This document shows, piece after piece, positions 1-9,708 of a stretch of 60,972 nucleotides of DNA (position 1 is its first letter; each line of letters opens with the position of its first letter). Both the position numbers and the translations under genes were made by a program. Under the pieces are notes generated by a model. It ran no database searches. It was not told where the DNA came from and saw nothing but the letters and a program-made list of their open reading frames with translations. The stretch is from Xylanibacter rodentium (lineage in GTDB: Bacteria > Bacteroidota > Bacteroidia > Bacteroidales > Bacteroidaceae): positions 1 to 60,972 of the forward strand of contig NZ_JABKKE010000021.1 in the NCBI RefSeq assembly GCF_013166575.1. The letters run 5' to 3'.

Positions 1-97
1 GCCCCGGGCTATGTGCTTGTTGCCCCTGCGGGGCGCGTTCTTCCAGGGCGCGTTCTGTCCGTACGATAATGTAGTTTAATTTTGTTGACTAACTTAT
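1..97. repeat. left copy of ~100-bp inverted repeat flanking the thi-kat block
   Basis: The reverse complement of this stretch matches 8031-8152. The inner 34 bases (from ATAAGTTAGTCA to ACATTATCGT) differ at one position. The outer part shares GCGCCCTG and CAACAAGC...AGCCCGGGGC but is about 20 bp shorter than the right copy, which carries extra 20-bp units. It is non-coding and contains short GC-rich palindromes of the GCCCTGAAAGGGC type. It also supplies a promoter-like -7 element pointing at thiS. Confidence 0.85.
77..84 (+). promoter_or_regulatory. candidate -7 promoter element for the thi operon
   Basis: TAATTTTG fits the Bacteroidetes -7 consensus TAnnTTTG and would start transcription near 91, about 35 nt before thiS. 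The -33 region near 53-57 (TTCTG) is a poor match to TTTG. The element lies inside the flanking inverted repeat, so the repeat itself may provide the promoter. No TPP riboswitch landmarks (CTGAGA, ACCTGAT) are visible between here and the start codon. Confidence 0.4.
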
Positions 98-126
98 TCT
101 TTAATACGAGACAACATCAAGACTTT

Positions 127-327
127 ATGAAAATTACAATAAACAACAGTCAGACAGAGTTCCCCGACGGAACAACTCTCCGCATCGTGGCCGACGAACA
201 CCGGCTGCCGGGGAAGGGTGTGGCCATGGCCGTGAACAACAATATGATTCCACGCGACAAGTGGGATTCGCACGTTGTGAACGACGGCGACAATATAGTG
301 ATACTTAAAGCATTTTGCGGAGGATAG
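127..327 (+). CDS. thiS: ThiS, sulfur carrier protein
   Basis: A 66-residue ubiquitin-fold protein that carries sulfur as a C-terminal thiocarboxylate for thiazole ring formation. The protein ends in the diagnostic Gly-Gly after Cys (AFCGG), and the MKITINN start with an immediate beta-strand pattern is the usual family N-terminus. The start at 127 is chosen over an upstream ATG at 82 because the extra 15 residues lie outside the family and overlap the probable promoter. It is the first gene of a tightly packed thiamine operon; thiH begins 4 nt after its stop. The usual partners ThiF and ThiG are not encoded in this window. Confidence 0.9.
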   Translation: MKITINNSQTEFPDGTTLRIVADEHRLPGKGVAMAVNNNMIPRDKWDSHVVNDGDNIVILKAFCGG

Positions 328-331
328 GCCA

Positions 332-1453
332 ATGATGTTCAGTGACGTTATAAGACAGATAAGCTGGGACGAGACGACGGAACGCATCATGTCCAAGACC
401 GACACCGACGTGCGGCGCGCGCTCGCCAGGCAGCACTGCGACATAGACGACTTCATGGCGATGATTTCGCCGGCTGCAGACAAGTATCTTGAACAGATGG
501 CATGGCTCAGCCGCAAGTATACGCGCGAGCGTTTCGGCAAGACCATCAACATGTTCATTCCTATATACATAACCAACTCGTGCTCCAACTCATGCGTATA
601 CTGCGGATTTCATGTGCAGAACAAGATGCCGCGGACAATACTGACCGAAGAAGAGATAGTTCGCGAGTATGAAGCTATAAAGCGGCTCGGCCCGTTTGAC
701 AATCTGCTCATCGTCACGGGAGAGAATCCCGCCAAGGCCGGTGTCGGTTACATAGCCCGTGCACTCGACCTCGCCAAGCCATACTTCAGTAACCTGCAGA
801 TTGAAGTGATGCCGCTTTCAGCCGAGGACTACGCCCGTCTGCGCACGCACGGTCTTAACGGAGTGATCTGTTTCCAGGAGACATACAATGAGGCCCGCTA
901 CAAGACATACCATCCGCACGGCATGAAATCCAACTACGAGTGGCGTCTCAACGGATTCGACCGCATGGGGCAGGCCGGCATCCACAAGATAGGGATGGGA
1001 GTGCTGATAGGTCTGGAAGACTGGCGCACCGACGTGACCATGATGGCACGCCACCTGCGCTATCTCGAGAAGACATATTGGCGCACACAGTACAGCGTGA
1101 ACTTCCCCCGGATGCGCCGTGCGGAAAACGGCGGTTTCCAACCCAACGTTGAGATGACCGACCGCGAGCTGGCACAGGTGACATTTGCCATGCGCATCTT
1201 CGACCACGACGTCGACATATCCTACTCAACCCGCGAAGAACCGCGTATGCGCAACAATATGGCCACACTCGGTGTGACGACGATGAGCGCCGAGAGCAGC
1301 ACCGAGCCGGGCGGATATTGCTGTTACCCCAACGCTCTGGAGCAGTTTGAGGTGAGCGACGCCCGCAGGGCCTGGGAAGTAGAGCGAGACCTGAAAGCCA
1401 TCGGCATGGAACCGGTATGGAAAAACTGGGACAGAGCGTTCGATTTTAAATGA
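332..1453 (+). CDS. thiH: ThiH, 2-iminoacetate (dehydroglycine) synthase
   Basis: A radical SAM enzyme of 373 residues that cleaves tyrosine to 2-iminoacetate and p-cresol for thiazole synthesis. The CX3CX2C iron-sulfur motif is at Cys84, Cys88 and Cys91 (SCSNSCVYC), and the length fits the ThiH family. Two ATG codons are adjacent (332 and 335), and either could be the start. It follows thiS by 4 nt and precedes thiD by 10 nt. ThiH normally hands its product to ThiG, yet no thiG is present here, so the partner must be elsewhere or absent. HydG and FbiC-type radical SAM proteins are related, but the thi context settles the name. Confidence 0.92.
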   Translation: MMFSDVIRQISWDETTERIMSKTDTDVRRALARQHCDIDDFMAMISPAADKYLEQMAWLSRKYTRERFGKTINMFIPIYITNSCSNSCVYCGFHVQNKMPRTILTEEEIVREYEAIKRLGPFDNLLIVTGENPAKAGVGYIARALDLAKPYFSNLQIEVMPLSAEDYARLRTHGLNGVICFQETYNEARYKTYHPHGMKSNYEWRLNGFDRMGQAGIHKIGMGVLIGLEDWRTDVTMMARHLRYLEKTYWRTQYSVNFPRMRRAENGGFQPNVEMTDRELAQVTFAMRIFDHDVDISYSTREEPRMRNNMATLGVTTMSAESSTEPGGYCCYPNALEQFEVSDARRAWEVERDLKAIGMEPVWKNWDRAFDFK

Positions 1454-1463
1454 AAAATGAAGA

Positions 1464-2281
1464 ATGAAGTACGTTTCCGTTCTCACCATTGCCGGCAGCG
1501 ACAGCTGCGGAGGCGCAGGCATACAGGCTGACATCAAGACTATGTCGGCACTGGGGTGCTACGCGGCTTCGGCCATAACATCGATAACAGTACAAAACAC
1601 ACTTGGCGTGACTGCCATACAAGCCATATCTCCCGACATCGTTGCCGGACAGATACGTGCTGTGATGGACGATATATGTCCGAAGGCTGTCAAGATAGGA
1701 ATGGTGAACGACGCCGACACTATCCGTGCCATTGCCGCAACATTGAAAGAATATAATATCGGGCACGTCATTACAGACCCGGTGATGATATCCACAAGCG
1801 GCACAAGGCTCATGCAGGACGACGCACTCGACGTCTTCCGGACAGAGCTTCTGCCCATGTCGACGCTCCTGACACCCAATGTGCCCGAAGCCGAAGTGCT
1901 ATCAGGGATGGCAATAAGCGGCAAACCGTCGATGGACAATGCCGCCATGGCGATGTTGCGCGACGGTTGCAGAGCATTGTTGATAAAGGGCGGACACATT
2001 GCGGGGCGCAAGACAGACCGGCTGTATCATGCCGCCTGCAGCGGCATGACATCACGCGAATACGTTTGCGACGATGTGCCTACAGCCAATACCCATGGCA
2101 CAGGCTGCACCCTGTCGTCGGCTATAGCGGCATTCCTCGCTCTCGGCTTAACGCTTGACGAGGCCGTCGGCCGGGCCAAGGACTATGTCACGCAGGCCCT
2201 GCTGTACGGTGCCGATGTGGAAACAGGCCGGGGGCACGGACCCGTAAACCATTTCTTTGACCCGAAAAAACTTGTTAAGAT

Positions 2282-2285
<4 letters not shown>
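1464..2285 (+). CDS. thiD: ThiD, hydroxymethylpyrimidine (phosphate) kinase
   Basis: A cytosolic ribokinase-fold kinase of 273 residues that phosphorylates HMP and HMP-P to HMP-PP in thiamine biosynthesis. Family signatures visible are the N-terminal TIAGSDSCGGAGIQADIKT, the central DPVMISTSG, and the C-terminal anion-hole motif THGTGCTLSSA containing the catalytic-base position. The start at 1464 is the first usable ATG after the thiH stop. The gene overlaps thiE by 4 nt (ATGA), indicating translational coupling. Confidence 0.95.
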
Positions 2286-4482
<2,197 letters not shown>

Positions 4483-4496
4483 GCCAAGAAAAAAGC

Positions 4497-4556
4497 GGAT
4501 GTGCCAAATGCAGACATTGCACAACAAACGTACGATTTGCATTCCGGCACATCCTC
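4497..4556. repeat. ~58-bp palindromic repeat, also a terminator-like hairpin
   Basis: Arms GGATGTGCC and GGCACATCC pair across an inner AAATGCA/TTTGCAT stem, and the right arm is followed by TCTTTTATTT. It therefore has the form of a factor-independent terminator on the plus strand between thiC and the TenI-like gene. A clearly related sequence lies at 8335-8398 (same arms, central CACAACA and ATTTGCATT), so this is also a dispersed repeat family. Terminator function is inferred. Confidence 0.7.
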
Positions 4557-4571
4557 TTTTATTTCCATGAT

Positions 4572-5189
4572 ATGAAATTTATCGTTATAACATCGCCCTG
4601 CCCTATGCCTGACGAGGCACAGAGAATAAAAGAGCTCTTCGATTGCGGCATCGACATGTTGCATCTGCGCAAACCCGGTTCGGCTGTTGAAGACTGCGCC
4701 CGGCTGCTTGACTCCCTGCCCGACAAGTATCTGCGCCGCATTGTCGTTCACGACCATTTCCAGCTCTGCCTCGATTACGATCTTGCCGGCGTTCATCTTA
4801 ACCGTCGCAACCCGTCGGTGCCGCCGTTCGTTGCGGCAGACCCTGACCGCTATACTGTCTCGGCATCATGCCATTCCATTGCCGAGGCGGCAGAAAAGAA
4901 AGCCGATGCCGCCTATATCTTTCTCAGTCCGATATTCGACAGCATATCCAAACAGGGCTACCGGTCGTCATACTGTAGCGAAGAACTCGGTAAAGCTGCC
5001 GGAAACGGCATTCTTGACAGCCGTGTAATAGCCCTTGGCGGCATTACGCTCGGCCATATTCCGATGCTCCGCCGATGGCATTTCGGCGGGGCTGCCTTCC
5101 TCGGTGATGTATGGAAAAGGGCGGGACATGACGAATTCATTGTCAACGCCCGCCTGCTGTCATGTGCATTGCACGAGAACAAAGGATGA
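4572..5189 (+). CDS. TenI/ThiE-like thiamine phosphate synthase superfamily protein
   Basis: A 205-residue TIM-barrel protein of the ThiE/TenI superfamily. N-terminal strand MKFIVITSP, then HLRKPG in place of the QLRMKD of ThiE, then GVHLNRR, FLSPIFDS and the phosphate-loop ALGGI. TenI enzymes aromatise the thiazole tautomer; degenerate ThiE copies can also fill that role. The start at 4572 gives a canonical first strand; an upstream in-frame extension to 4422 would overlap thiC and is rejected. A palindromic repeat lies between this gene and thiC, so it may be expressed less than the rest of the operon. Separating TenI from ThiE needs alignment. Confidence 0.8.
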   Translation: MKFIVITSPCPMPDEAQRIKELFDCGIDMLHLRKPGSAVEDCARLLDSLPDKYLRRIVVHDHFQLCLDYDLAGVHLNRRNPSVPPFVAADPDRYTVSASCHSIAEAAEKKADAAYIFLSPIFDSISKQGYRSSYCSEELGKAAGNGILDSRVIALGGITLGHIPMLRRWHFGGAAFLGDVWKRAGHDEFIVNARLLSCALHENKG

Positions 5190-5212
5190 CTGCTTACGGC
5201 TACAGTCGGACT

Positions 5213-5662
5213 TCATTCCAGAATCTGGGCTGCGTGGTCCTTCACCTTTATCTTCTTCGGCTCGATGACACGTTCGATCGTTCCGTCTTCACCAATGATG
5301 AATGTTGTACGGAATGTGCCGAAATATTTGCGACCGTACATGCTCTTCTCGCCCCACACGCCGAACATGTCGGCCAGGACATGTTCCGTATCGGCGATGA
5401 GATGGAAAGGCAGTTCGTGCTTTGCAATGAACTTCTGATGGGATTTCTCGTCGTTGATGCTCACCCCCAGCACTTCGTAGCCTGCGCCTTTCAGTGTTTC
5501 ATAGTTGTCACGCAAGTTGCATGCCTGACTTGTACAGCCGGATGTCATGTCTTTGGGGTAAAAATACAACACCAGTTTCTTCCCTGCAAAGTCGTCAAGC
5601 CTTACCTCACGGCCATTCTCGTCGCGCCCGAGTATTTCCGGCGCCTTGTTTCCTGTTTCCAT
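5213..5662 (-). CDS. bcp: Bcp-type thioredoxin-dependent peroxiredoxin
   Basis: A 149-residue peroxiredoxin of the AhpC/TSA fold that reduces hydroperoxides in the cytosol using thioredoxin. The peroxidatic Cys43 and resolving Cys48 are in the motif DMTSGCTSQAC, typical of Bcp/PrxQ, and FYPKD precedes them. It converges on the TenI-like gene with only about 23 bp between the stops. The catalase gene lies upstream in the opposite direction, so two peroxide-removing enzymes flank one intergenic region. No OxyR site was recognised. Confidence 0.93.
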   Translation of the reverse strand: METGNKAPEILGRDENGREVRLDDFAGKKLVLYFYPKDMTSGCTSQACNLRDNYETLKGAGYEVLGVSINDEKSHQKFIAKHELPFHLIADTEHVLADMFGVWGEKSMYGRKYFGTFRTTFIIGEDGTIERVIEPKKIKVKDHAAQILE

Positions 5663-6345
5663 ATATTTGCGTATTGTTTTGTTGTGTTATTATTGTTGTG
5701 TCACTTCATTGTCTTTGCCGTTCCTCCTTTATCATGTCATTGCCAGCCATGCCGATGTTCGTGAACTACAGCGGCCTTATCGGCCGGCAGAGCTATCCGT
5801 GACAAAGATATGAAAAAATAACGAGAATCATACAATCGGCAAATAAAAAAGAATTCGGCCATCCGGCGGAAATATCACTGTCGAAAGGCGCGCCGTTGCG
5901 TCTGTCCTTGCCATATGCCAACACATAAGCATGATTGCCATTCCGGTACAAGGGCGCTGTACTGTCAGTACAAGGCCGTTGAACCGACAGTACAAGGCCG
6001 CCGAACCGACAGTACAAGGCCGCCGAACCGACAGTACAAGGCCGCCGAACCGGCATCATACCACCGTACGATATTGTCTGTCGCTGTCGGACGGCACGCA
6101 AATCCCAATGCTGGCTTGCCGCAACTTGCCTGCGTCCTTCATCTTATATCGGACTCACGCTACATCAAAGCCGACACTGCGGTCACTTCCGCTGCACGAC
6201 AGGCTTTGCAGTATTTCAAAAAGTCTATTAACGTTTTATAAAGATAACACTTGTTACGGTTTGCCAACTACTATGCTTACTTTATGCCTTTTAAACGGCT
6301 CTTTTCCTTAACACATACGTCATTTGTCTAAAAAGGAATAAAGGA
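5663..6345. other. long intergenic region between bcp and catalase
   Basis: Divergent spacer. Near bcp, CAAAGATA at 5803-5810 reads TATCTTTG on the minus strand and could be the -7 element of a bcp promoter with a long leader; no good -33 partner was found. The centre holds five 22-bp tandem repeats (5946-6055). From 6056 to 6345 nothing recognisable was seen. Short overlapping ORFs across the repeats in several frames result from the repeat and show no protein-like composition. Confidence 0.6.
5946..6055. repeat. five tandem copies of a 22-bp repeat
   Basis: The unit is GTACAAGGCCG followed by CCGAACCGACA. Copies begin at 5946, 5968, 5990, 6012 and 6034. Copies two to five differ by one or two bases, and the first is more diverged (GGGCGCTGTACTGTCA in its second part). 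The period of 22 is not a multiple of three, which argues against coding. Each unit contains the partial palindrome GTAC and the GGCCG core. Confidence 0.9.
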
Positions 6346-6377
6346 TTTGCATAAACGACAGTTTGTGTATACTTTTG
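6346..6377 (+). promoter_or_regulatory. catalase promoter (-33 TTTG / -7 TACTTTTG)
   Basis: TTTG at 6346-6349 is separated by 20 bp from TACTTTTG at 6370-6377, an excellent match to the Bacteroidetes sigma-ABfr promoter TTTG-N19/20-TAnnTTTG. Transcription would start near 6384, leaving a leader of about 128 nt before the catalase ATG. Confidence 0.75.
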
Positions 6378-6511
6378 CAGCAGTAAAAAGATTGTTTCAG
6401 GATAACACTACGACACGACTACATCAAAACAAGAACGTGTCAGTGAAAAGAAAAGAGAAAGAAGACAACGACATCTAAATATTCATTACTCAAAAAAAGA
6501 AATAATAAACT

Positions 6512-8026
6512 ATGGAAAAGAAAAGCAAGAAACTGACCAACGAAGTGGGCGCCCCGGTAGCCGACAACCGAAATTCGCAAACAGCAGGACCACGCGGACC
6601 GATGGCCATGCAGGACGTATGGTATATGGAGAAGATTGCACACTTCGACCGCGAGGTGATTCCCGAACGGCGCATGCATGCAAAGGGCGGAGGAGCATAC
6701 GGCAAGTTTACCGTGACACACGACGTGACACAATACACATGTGCATCGATATTCTCGGCCATTGGCAAGGAGACAGAGATGTTTGCGCGCTTCTCGACCG
6801 CAGCCGGTGAACGCGGAGCGGCAGACGCCGAACGAGACATCCGCGGATTTGCCCTCAAATTCTACACAGACGAGGGCAACTGGGACCTTGTGGGCAACAA
6901 TACTCCCGTGTTCTTCCTTCGCGACCCGCTGCTCTTCCCAGACCTGAACCACGCCATAAAGCGCGACCCGCAGACCAACCTGCGGTCCAAACAGAACCAA
7001 TGGGACTTCTGGTCGATGCTGCCCGAAGCGCTCCATCAGGTCACGATCAACATGTCGGACAGGGGCGTACCGGCATCGTTCCGCCACATGCACGGTTTCG
7101 GTAGCCATACCTACAGCCTCATCAACAGCGACGGGCGGCGTGTATGGGTGAAATTCCACTTTATCACCCAACAGGGTATCAAGAATATTACAGAGGAAAA
7201 GGCAGAAGTGCTCAGGGGCAAAGATCCCGACAGCAGTATACGCGACCTCTTCGAAGCCATCGAGCGAGGAGACTTCCCGCGATGGACGCTTTATTTCCAG
7301 ATTATGACCGAAGACCAGGCACGCACACACCGCGACAACCCGTTCGACCTGACAAAGGTATGGTCGCACAAGGAGTTTCCGCTGATAGAAGTGGGTGTGA
7401 TGGAGCTGAACCGCAATCCCGAGAACTATTTTGCAGAAGTGGAACAGTCGGCCTTCTCACCGGCACACATTGTTCCCGGCATAGGATTCTCGCCGGACAA
7501 GATGTTGCAGGGACGCCTCTTCTCATACGGTGACGCACAGCGCTATCGCCTCGGGGTGAACCACGACCTCATTCCGGTGAACCGCCCGCACTGTCCGGTG
7601 CACACATTCCACCGCGACGGACAGATGCGCACCGACGGCAACAAGGGAGCAACAACGGCATACTTCCCCAACAGCAAGGGCGAATGGCAGGACCAGCCGC
7701 AATATCGTCCTGTACCGATGGACCCCGACGGCGCCATCGACCACTACAACCCTTACGACGAACCGGAGGACGACTGCTTCCGCCAGCCGGGTGACCTATA
7801 CCGTCTGCTCACTGAAGACAAGCGGCAACTGCTCATCGCCAACACCGCCAACGACATGAAAGACGTGACTGCAAACATCAAATACCGGCATGCCGCACAC
7901 TGCTATCTTGCCGACCCGGAATACGGCAAGCGACTGGCAAAAGCTTTGGGCATAAACCTGAACCGAGTGAAAGAACTGGCATCACTCGACGAAACGGAAC
8001 GTCTGAGACAAACATGCACCGAATAA
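6512..8026 (+). CDS. katA: monofunctional heme catalase
   Basis: A 504-residue small-subunit heme catalase converting hydrogen peroxide to water and oxygen. The distal catalytic His56 is in [13 protein letters not shown], the distal Asn in [11 protein letters not shown], and the proximal heme-ligand Tyr in [14 protein letters not shown]. The length fits clade 3 catalases. The start at 6512 is the first ATG in frame and gives a typical N-terminus without signal peptide. It lies alone behind a strong Bacteroidetes promoter, and its 3' end runs into the right copy of the inverted repeat. Bcp is divergently encoded upstream. Confidence 0.97.
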   Translation: MEKKSKKLTNEVGAPVADNRNSQTAGPRGPMAMQDVWYMEKIAHFDREVIPERRMHAKGGGAYGKFTVTHDVTQYTCASIFSAIGKETEMFARFSTAAGERGAADAERDIRGFALKFYTDEGNWDLVGNNTPVFFLRDPLLFPDLNHAIKRDPQTNLRSKQNQWDFWSMLPEALHQVTINMSDRGVPASFRHMHGFGSHTYSLINSDGRRVWVKFHFITQQGIKNITEEKAEVLRGKDPDSSIRDLFEAIERGDFPRWTLYFQIMTEDQARTHRDNPFDLTKVWSHKEFPLIEVGVMELNRNPENYFAEVEQSAFSPAHIVPGIGFSPDKMLQGRLFSYGDAQRYRLGVNHDLIPVNRPHCPVHTFHRDGQMRTDGNKGATTAYFPNSKGEWQDQPQYRPVPMDPDGAIDHYNPYDEPEDDCFRQPGDLYRLLTEDKRQLLIANTANDMKDVTANIKYRHAAHCYLADPEYGKRLAKALGINLNRVKELASLDETERLRQTCTE

Positions 8027-8030
8027 AAAC

Positions 8031-8152
8031 ATAAGTTAGTCAGCAAAATTAAACTACATTATCGTCCGGACTAAACGCACCCTGTCCAAACTGAACACGC
8101 CCTGTCCGAACAGAACGCGCCCTGAAAGGGCAACAAGCCCACAGCCCGGGGC
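8031..8152. repeat. right copy of the ~100-bp inverted repeat flanking the thi-kat block
   Basis: This is the reverse-complement partner of 1-97. After the 34-bp conserved inner part come three 20-bp units of the form TCCGAACAGAACGCGCCCTG starting near 8065, then AAAGGGCAACAAGC...AGCCCGGGGC. On the minus strand it carries the same TAATTTTG element (CAAAATTA at 8044-8051), pointing inward at the 3' end of the catalase gene. Confidence 0.85.
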
Positions 8153-8195
8153 AGAGCGAAGCGACACCCCGGGAATCAAACATCGACAATCCACG

Positions 8196-8280
8196 CGCCC
8201 TGAAAGGGCAAAAGCATTAAACACAAGGAACGCACGAATTGTAAGCATCTGATAATTAATGCTTTTGCCCTTTTAGGGCG
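8196..8280. repeat. 25-bp-arm inverted repeat containing GCCCTGAAAGGGC
   Basis: The left arm 8196-8220 and right arm 8256-8280 match at 24 of 25 positions around a 35-nt loop. The arms include GCCCTGAAAGGGC and GCATTAA/TTAATGC. The GCCCTGAAAGGGC core also occurs at the end of the flanking repeat (from about 8119), so this belongs to the same repeat family cluster. It may also terminate catalase transcripts. Confidence 0.8.
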
Positions 8281-8334
8281 AATAGGCACAATCGTGCTGT
8301 TCCCGTCGAGCCGGACGGGCGAAAGGGAATTGTT

Positions 8335-8398
8335 GAGGATGTGTCGAAACGCAAATATCACACAACATAGGGACGTATTTGCATTTTGACATATCCTC
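8335..8398. repeat. second copy of the GGATGTG...CATATCC palindromic repeat
   Basis: Arms GAGGATGTGTC and GACATATCCTC with inner CGCAAATA/TATTTGC. The order of elements (arm, CACAACA, GGACGTATTTGCATT, arm) matches the copy at 4497-4556, which shows a dispersed family. Confidence 0.75.
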
Positions 8399-8444
8399 AA
8401 TATAGTTACTATGGCCATGTGAAAACACACTTTTTCCCGATTTT

Positions 8445-8476
8445 CTTGGCTCTTGCAGAAATTTAATTTAACTTTG
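8445..8476 (+). promoter_or_regulatory. promoter for the YitT-family gene
   Basis: CTTG at 8445-8448 and TAACTTTG at 8469-8476 are separated by 20 bp, a near-consensus Bacteroidetes promoter. Transcription would start near 8483, about 22 nt before the ATG at 8505. Confidence 0.6.
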
Positions 8477-8504
8477 CATCATATAATAACGAAAGAGACA
8501 GACT

Positions 8505-9398
8505 ATGAGCAAAATCACAGACATCGCACGAAAGAATATGAACAAGCAGCTATATAAAGACTTCTTCTTTATCTGCTTCGGAATAATGCTTTACGGTTTC
8601 GGATATACGGCTTTCATCCTGCCCGAGCAGGTAGTGATGGGCGGTGTGGCCGGTATATCGGCACTGCTGTTTTATGCTTTCGGATTTCCTCCTGCCATAT
8701 CCATCTGGGTGCTCAATGTCTCACTGCTCCTGATAGCTTTCCGGGCACTGACACGGCAGTTCACCATCCGCACCATCATCGGTGTATCGATAATGTCGGT
8801 AATCATCGGTGCTCTGCAGCCGTTTTTCCAGGCACACCCCATCATCACGGCCGGAGAAGACAAGTTCATGCATGTGATTATAGGAGGAGCCATGAGCGGA
8901 GCCGGTCTCGGCCTCGTATTCTCGCACAATGGTTCCACTGGCGGCACCGACATCATCATAGCCCTGCTCAACAAACATTTCCGCATGAGCTTCGGGCGGG
9001 CGATGCAGTTCATCGACATAACTATCATAAGTTCGTCATACTTCCTTTTCCACAGCACGGAGACCATCGTATACGGTGTGGCATTCACGCTGATAGCCAG
9101 TTATGTGTGCGACTATGTCATAAACGGTTCTCGACAGACAGTGCAGTTTATCATCATATCAAAAGAATATGAAAAAATTGCCGACACTATAAACACAAAA
9201 GTAAACCGCGGCGTGACTCTAATCAAGGGACAGGGATGGTATTCAAAGCAGGAATCGGACATATTGATTGTGCTCGCCCGTAAATATGAATCGCAGGAAA
9301 TTTTCTACTACATCAAAAGCATTGACCCATACGCACTCGTGTCGCAGTCGTTCTGCAACGGAGTGTTCGGGCAGGGATTCGACTCTCTGAGAAGTTGA
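8505..9398 (+). CDS. YitT-family membrane protein (DUF161/DUF2179)
   Basis: A 297-residue integral membrane protein. After a short polar N-terminus there are about five to six hydrophobic segments (for example MLYGFGYTAFIL, ISALLFYAFG, ISIWVLNVSLLLIAF, IMSVIIGALQ). Glycine-rich GGVAGIS and HNGSTGGTDIIIALL blocks typical of YitT are present. The last ~80 residues form the cytosolic DUF2179 domain ending in GVFGQGFDSL. Function in this family is not established; a transport or permease-like role is often suggested. It is a single-gene unit with its own promoter, followed by a nested inverted repeat. A start at Met12 is possible. Confidence 0.88.
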   Translation: MSKITDIARKNMNKQLYKDFFFICFGIMLYGFGYTAFILPEQVVMGGVAGISALLFYAFGFPPAISIWVLNVSLLLIAFRALTRQFTIRTIIGVSIMSVIIGALQPFFQAHPIITAGEDKFMHVIIGGAMSGAGLGLVFSHNGSTGGTDIIIALLNKHFRMSFGRAMQFIDITIISSSYFLFHSTETIVYGVAFTLIASYVCDYVINGSRQTVQFIIISKEYEKIADTINTKVNRGVTLIKGQGWYSKQESDILIVLARKYESQEIFYYIKSIDPYALVSQSFCNGVFGQGFDSLRS

Positions 9399-9405
9399 TT
9401 TTTCG

Positions 9406-9581
9406 GTAACTATTCAGCGGATAATCTGGTAGGGACATATTCTTGTATTTGTCCGTTCATAATATATTGATATTCAACATATATATGGCGGACAAATACA
9501 AGAATATGTCCCTACCAAAATGATTATGTCGCAAAAAATGTCCCTACTCTATGAACTGAAGATTATCCGCTGAATAGTTAC
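9406..9581. repeat. nested double inverted repeat between yitT-like gene and clpB
   Basis: The outer arms 9406-9427 and 9560-9581 are a perfect 22-bp inverted repeat (GTAACTATTCAGCGG... and its complement). The inner arms 9428-9455 and 9489-9516 are a perfect 28-bp inverted repeat (GGTAGGGACATATTC... and complement) around a 33-nt AT-rich loop. A further partial copy, ATGTCCCTACT, follows at 9538-9548. The structure is non-coding and looks like a MITE or one palindromic element inserted within another. It could also act as a terminator. Confidence 0.9.
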
Positions 9582-9708
9582 ATTTTTCGGGAGGTATTCT
9601 TAAAATTCCTTTAACTCCTTAAAAAAGCGATGTCATTTTGTCATACTCCTCTCATCGGCACATTATTTGTCCCATTCCTTTCGGATAACAAAAAGAAAGG
9701 AGACAAAC

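Noticed and set aside
1..126. TPP riboswitch upstream of thiS
   Set aside because: The short leader has none of the conserved thi-box elements and most of it is the flanking repeat. A riboswitch further left cannot be excluded.
5946..6055. CRISPR array
   Set aside because: The 22-bp units are directly adjacent, with no spacers, and no cas genes are nearby.
5915..6311. Overlapping ORFs through the 22-bp repeats
   Set aside because: The 22-bp period shifts frame each unit, giving repeated peptides in several frames on both strands; no start context or family.
9399..9708. Insertion sequence at the nested palindrome
   Set aside because: No transposase frame is present; a non-autonomous repeat is the better reading.
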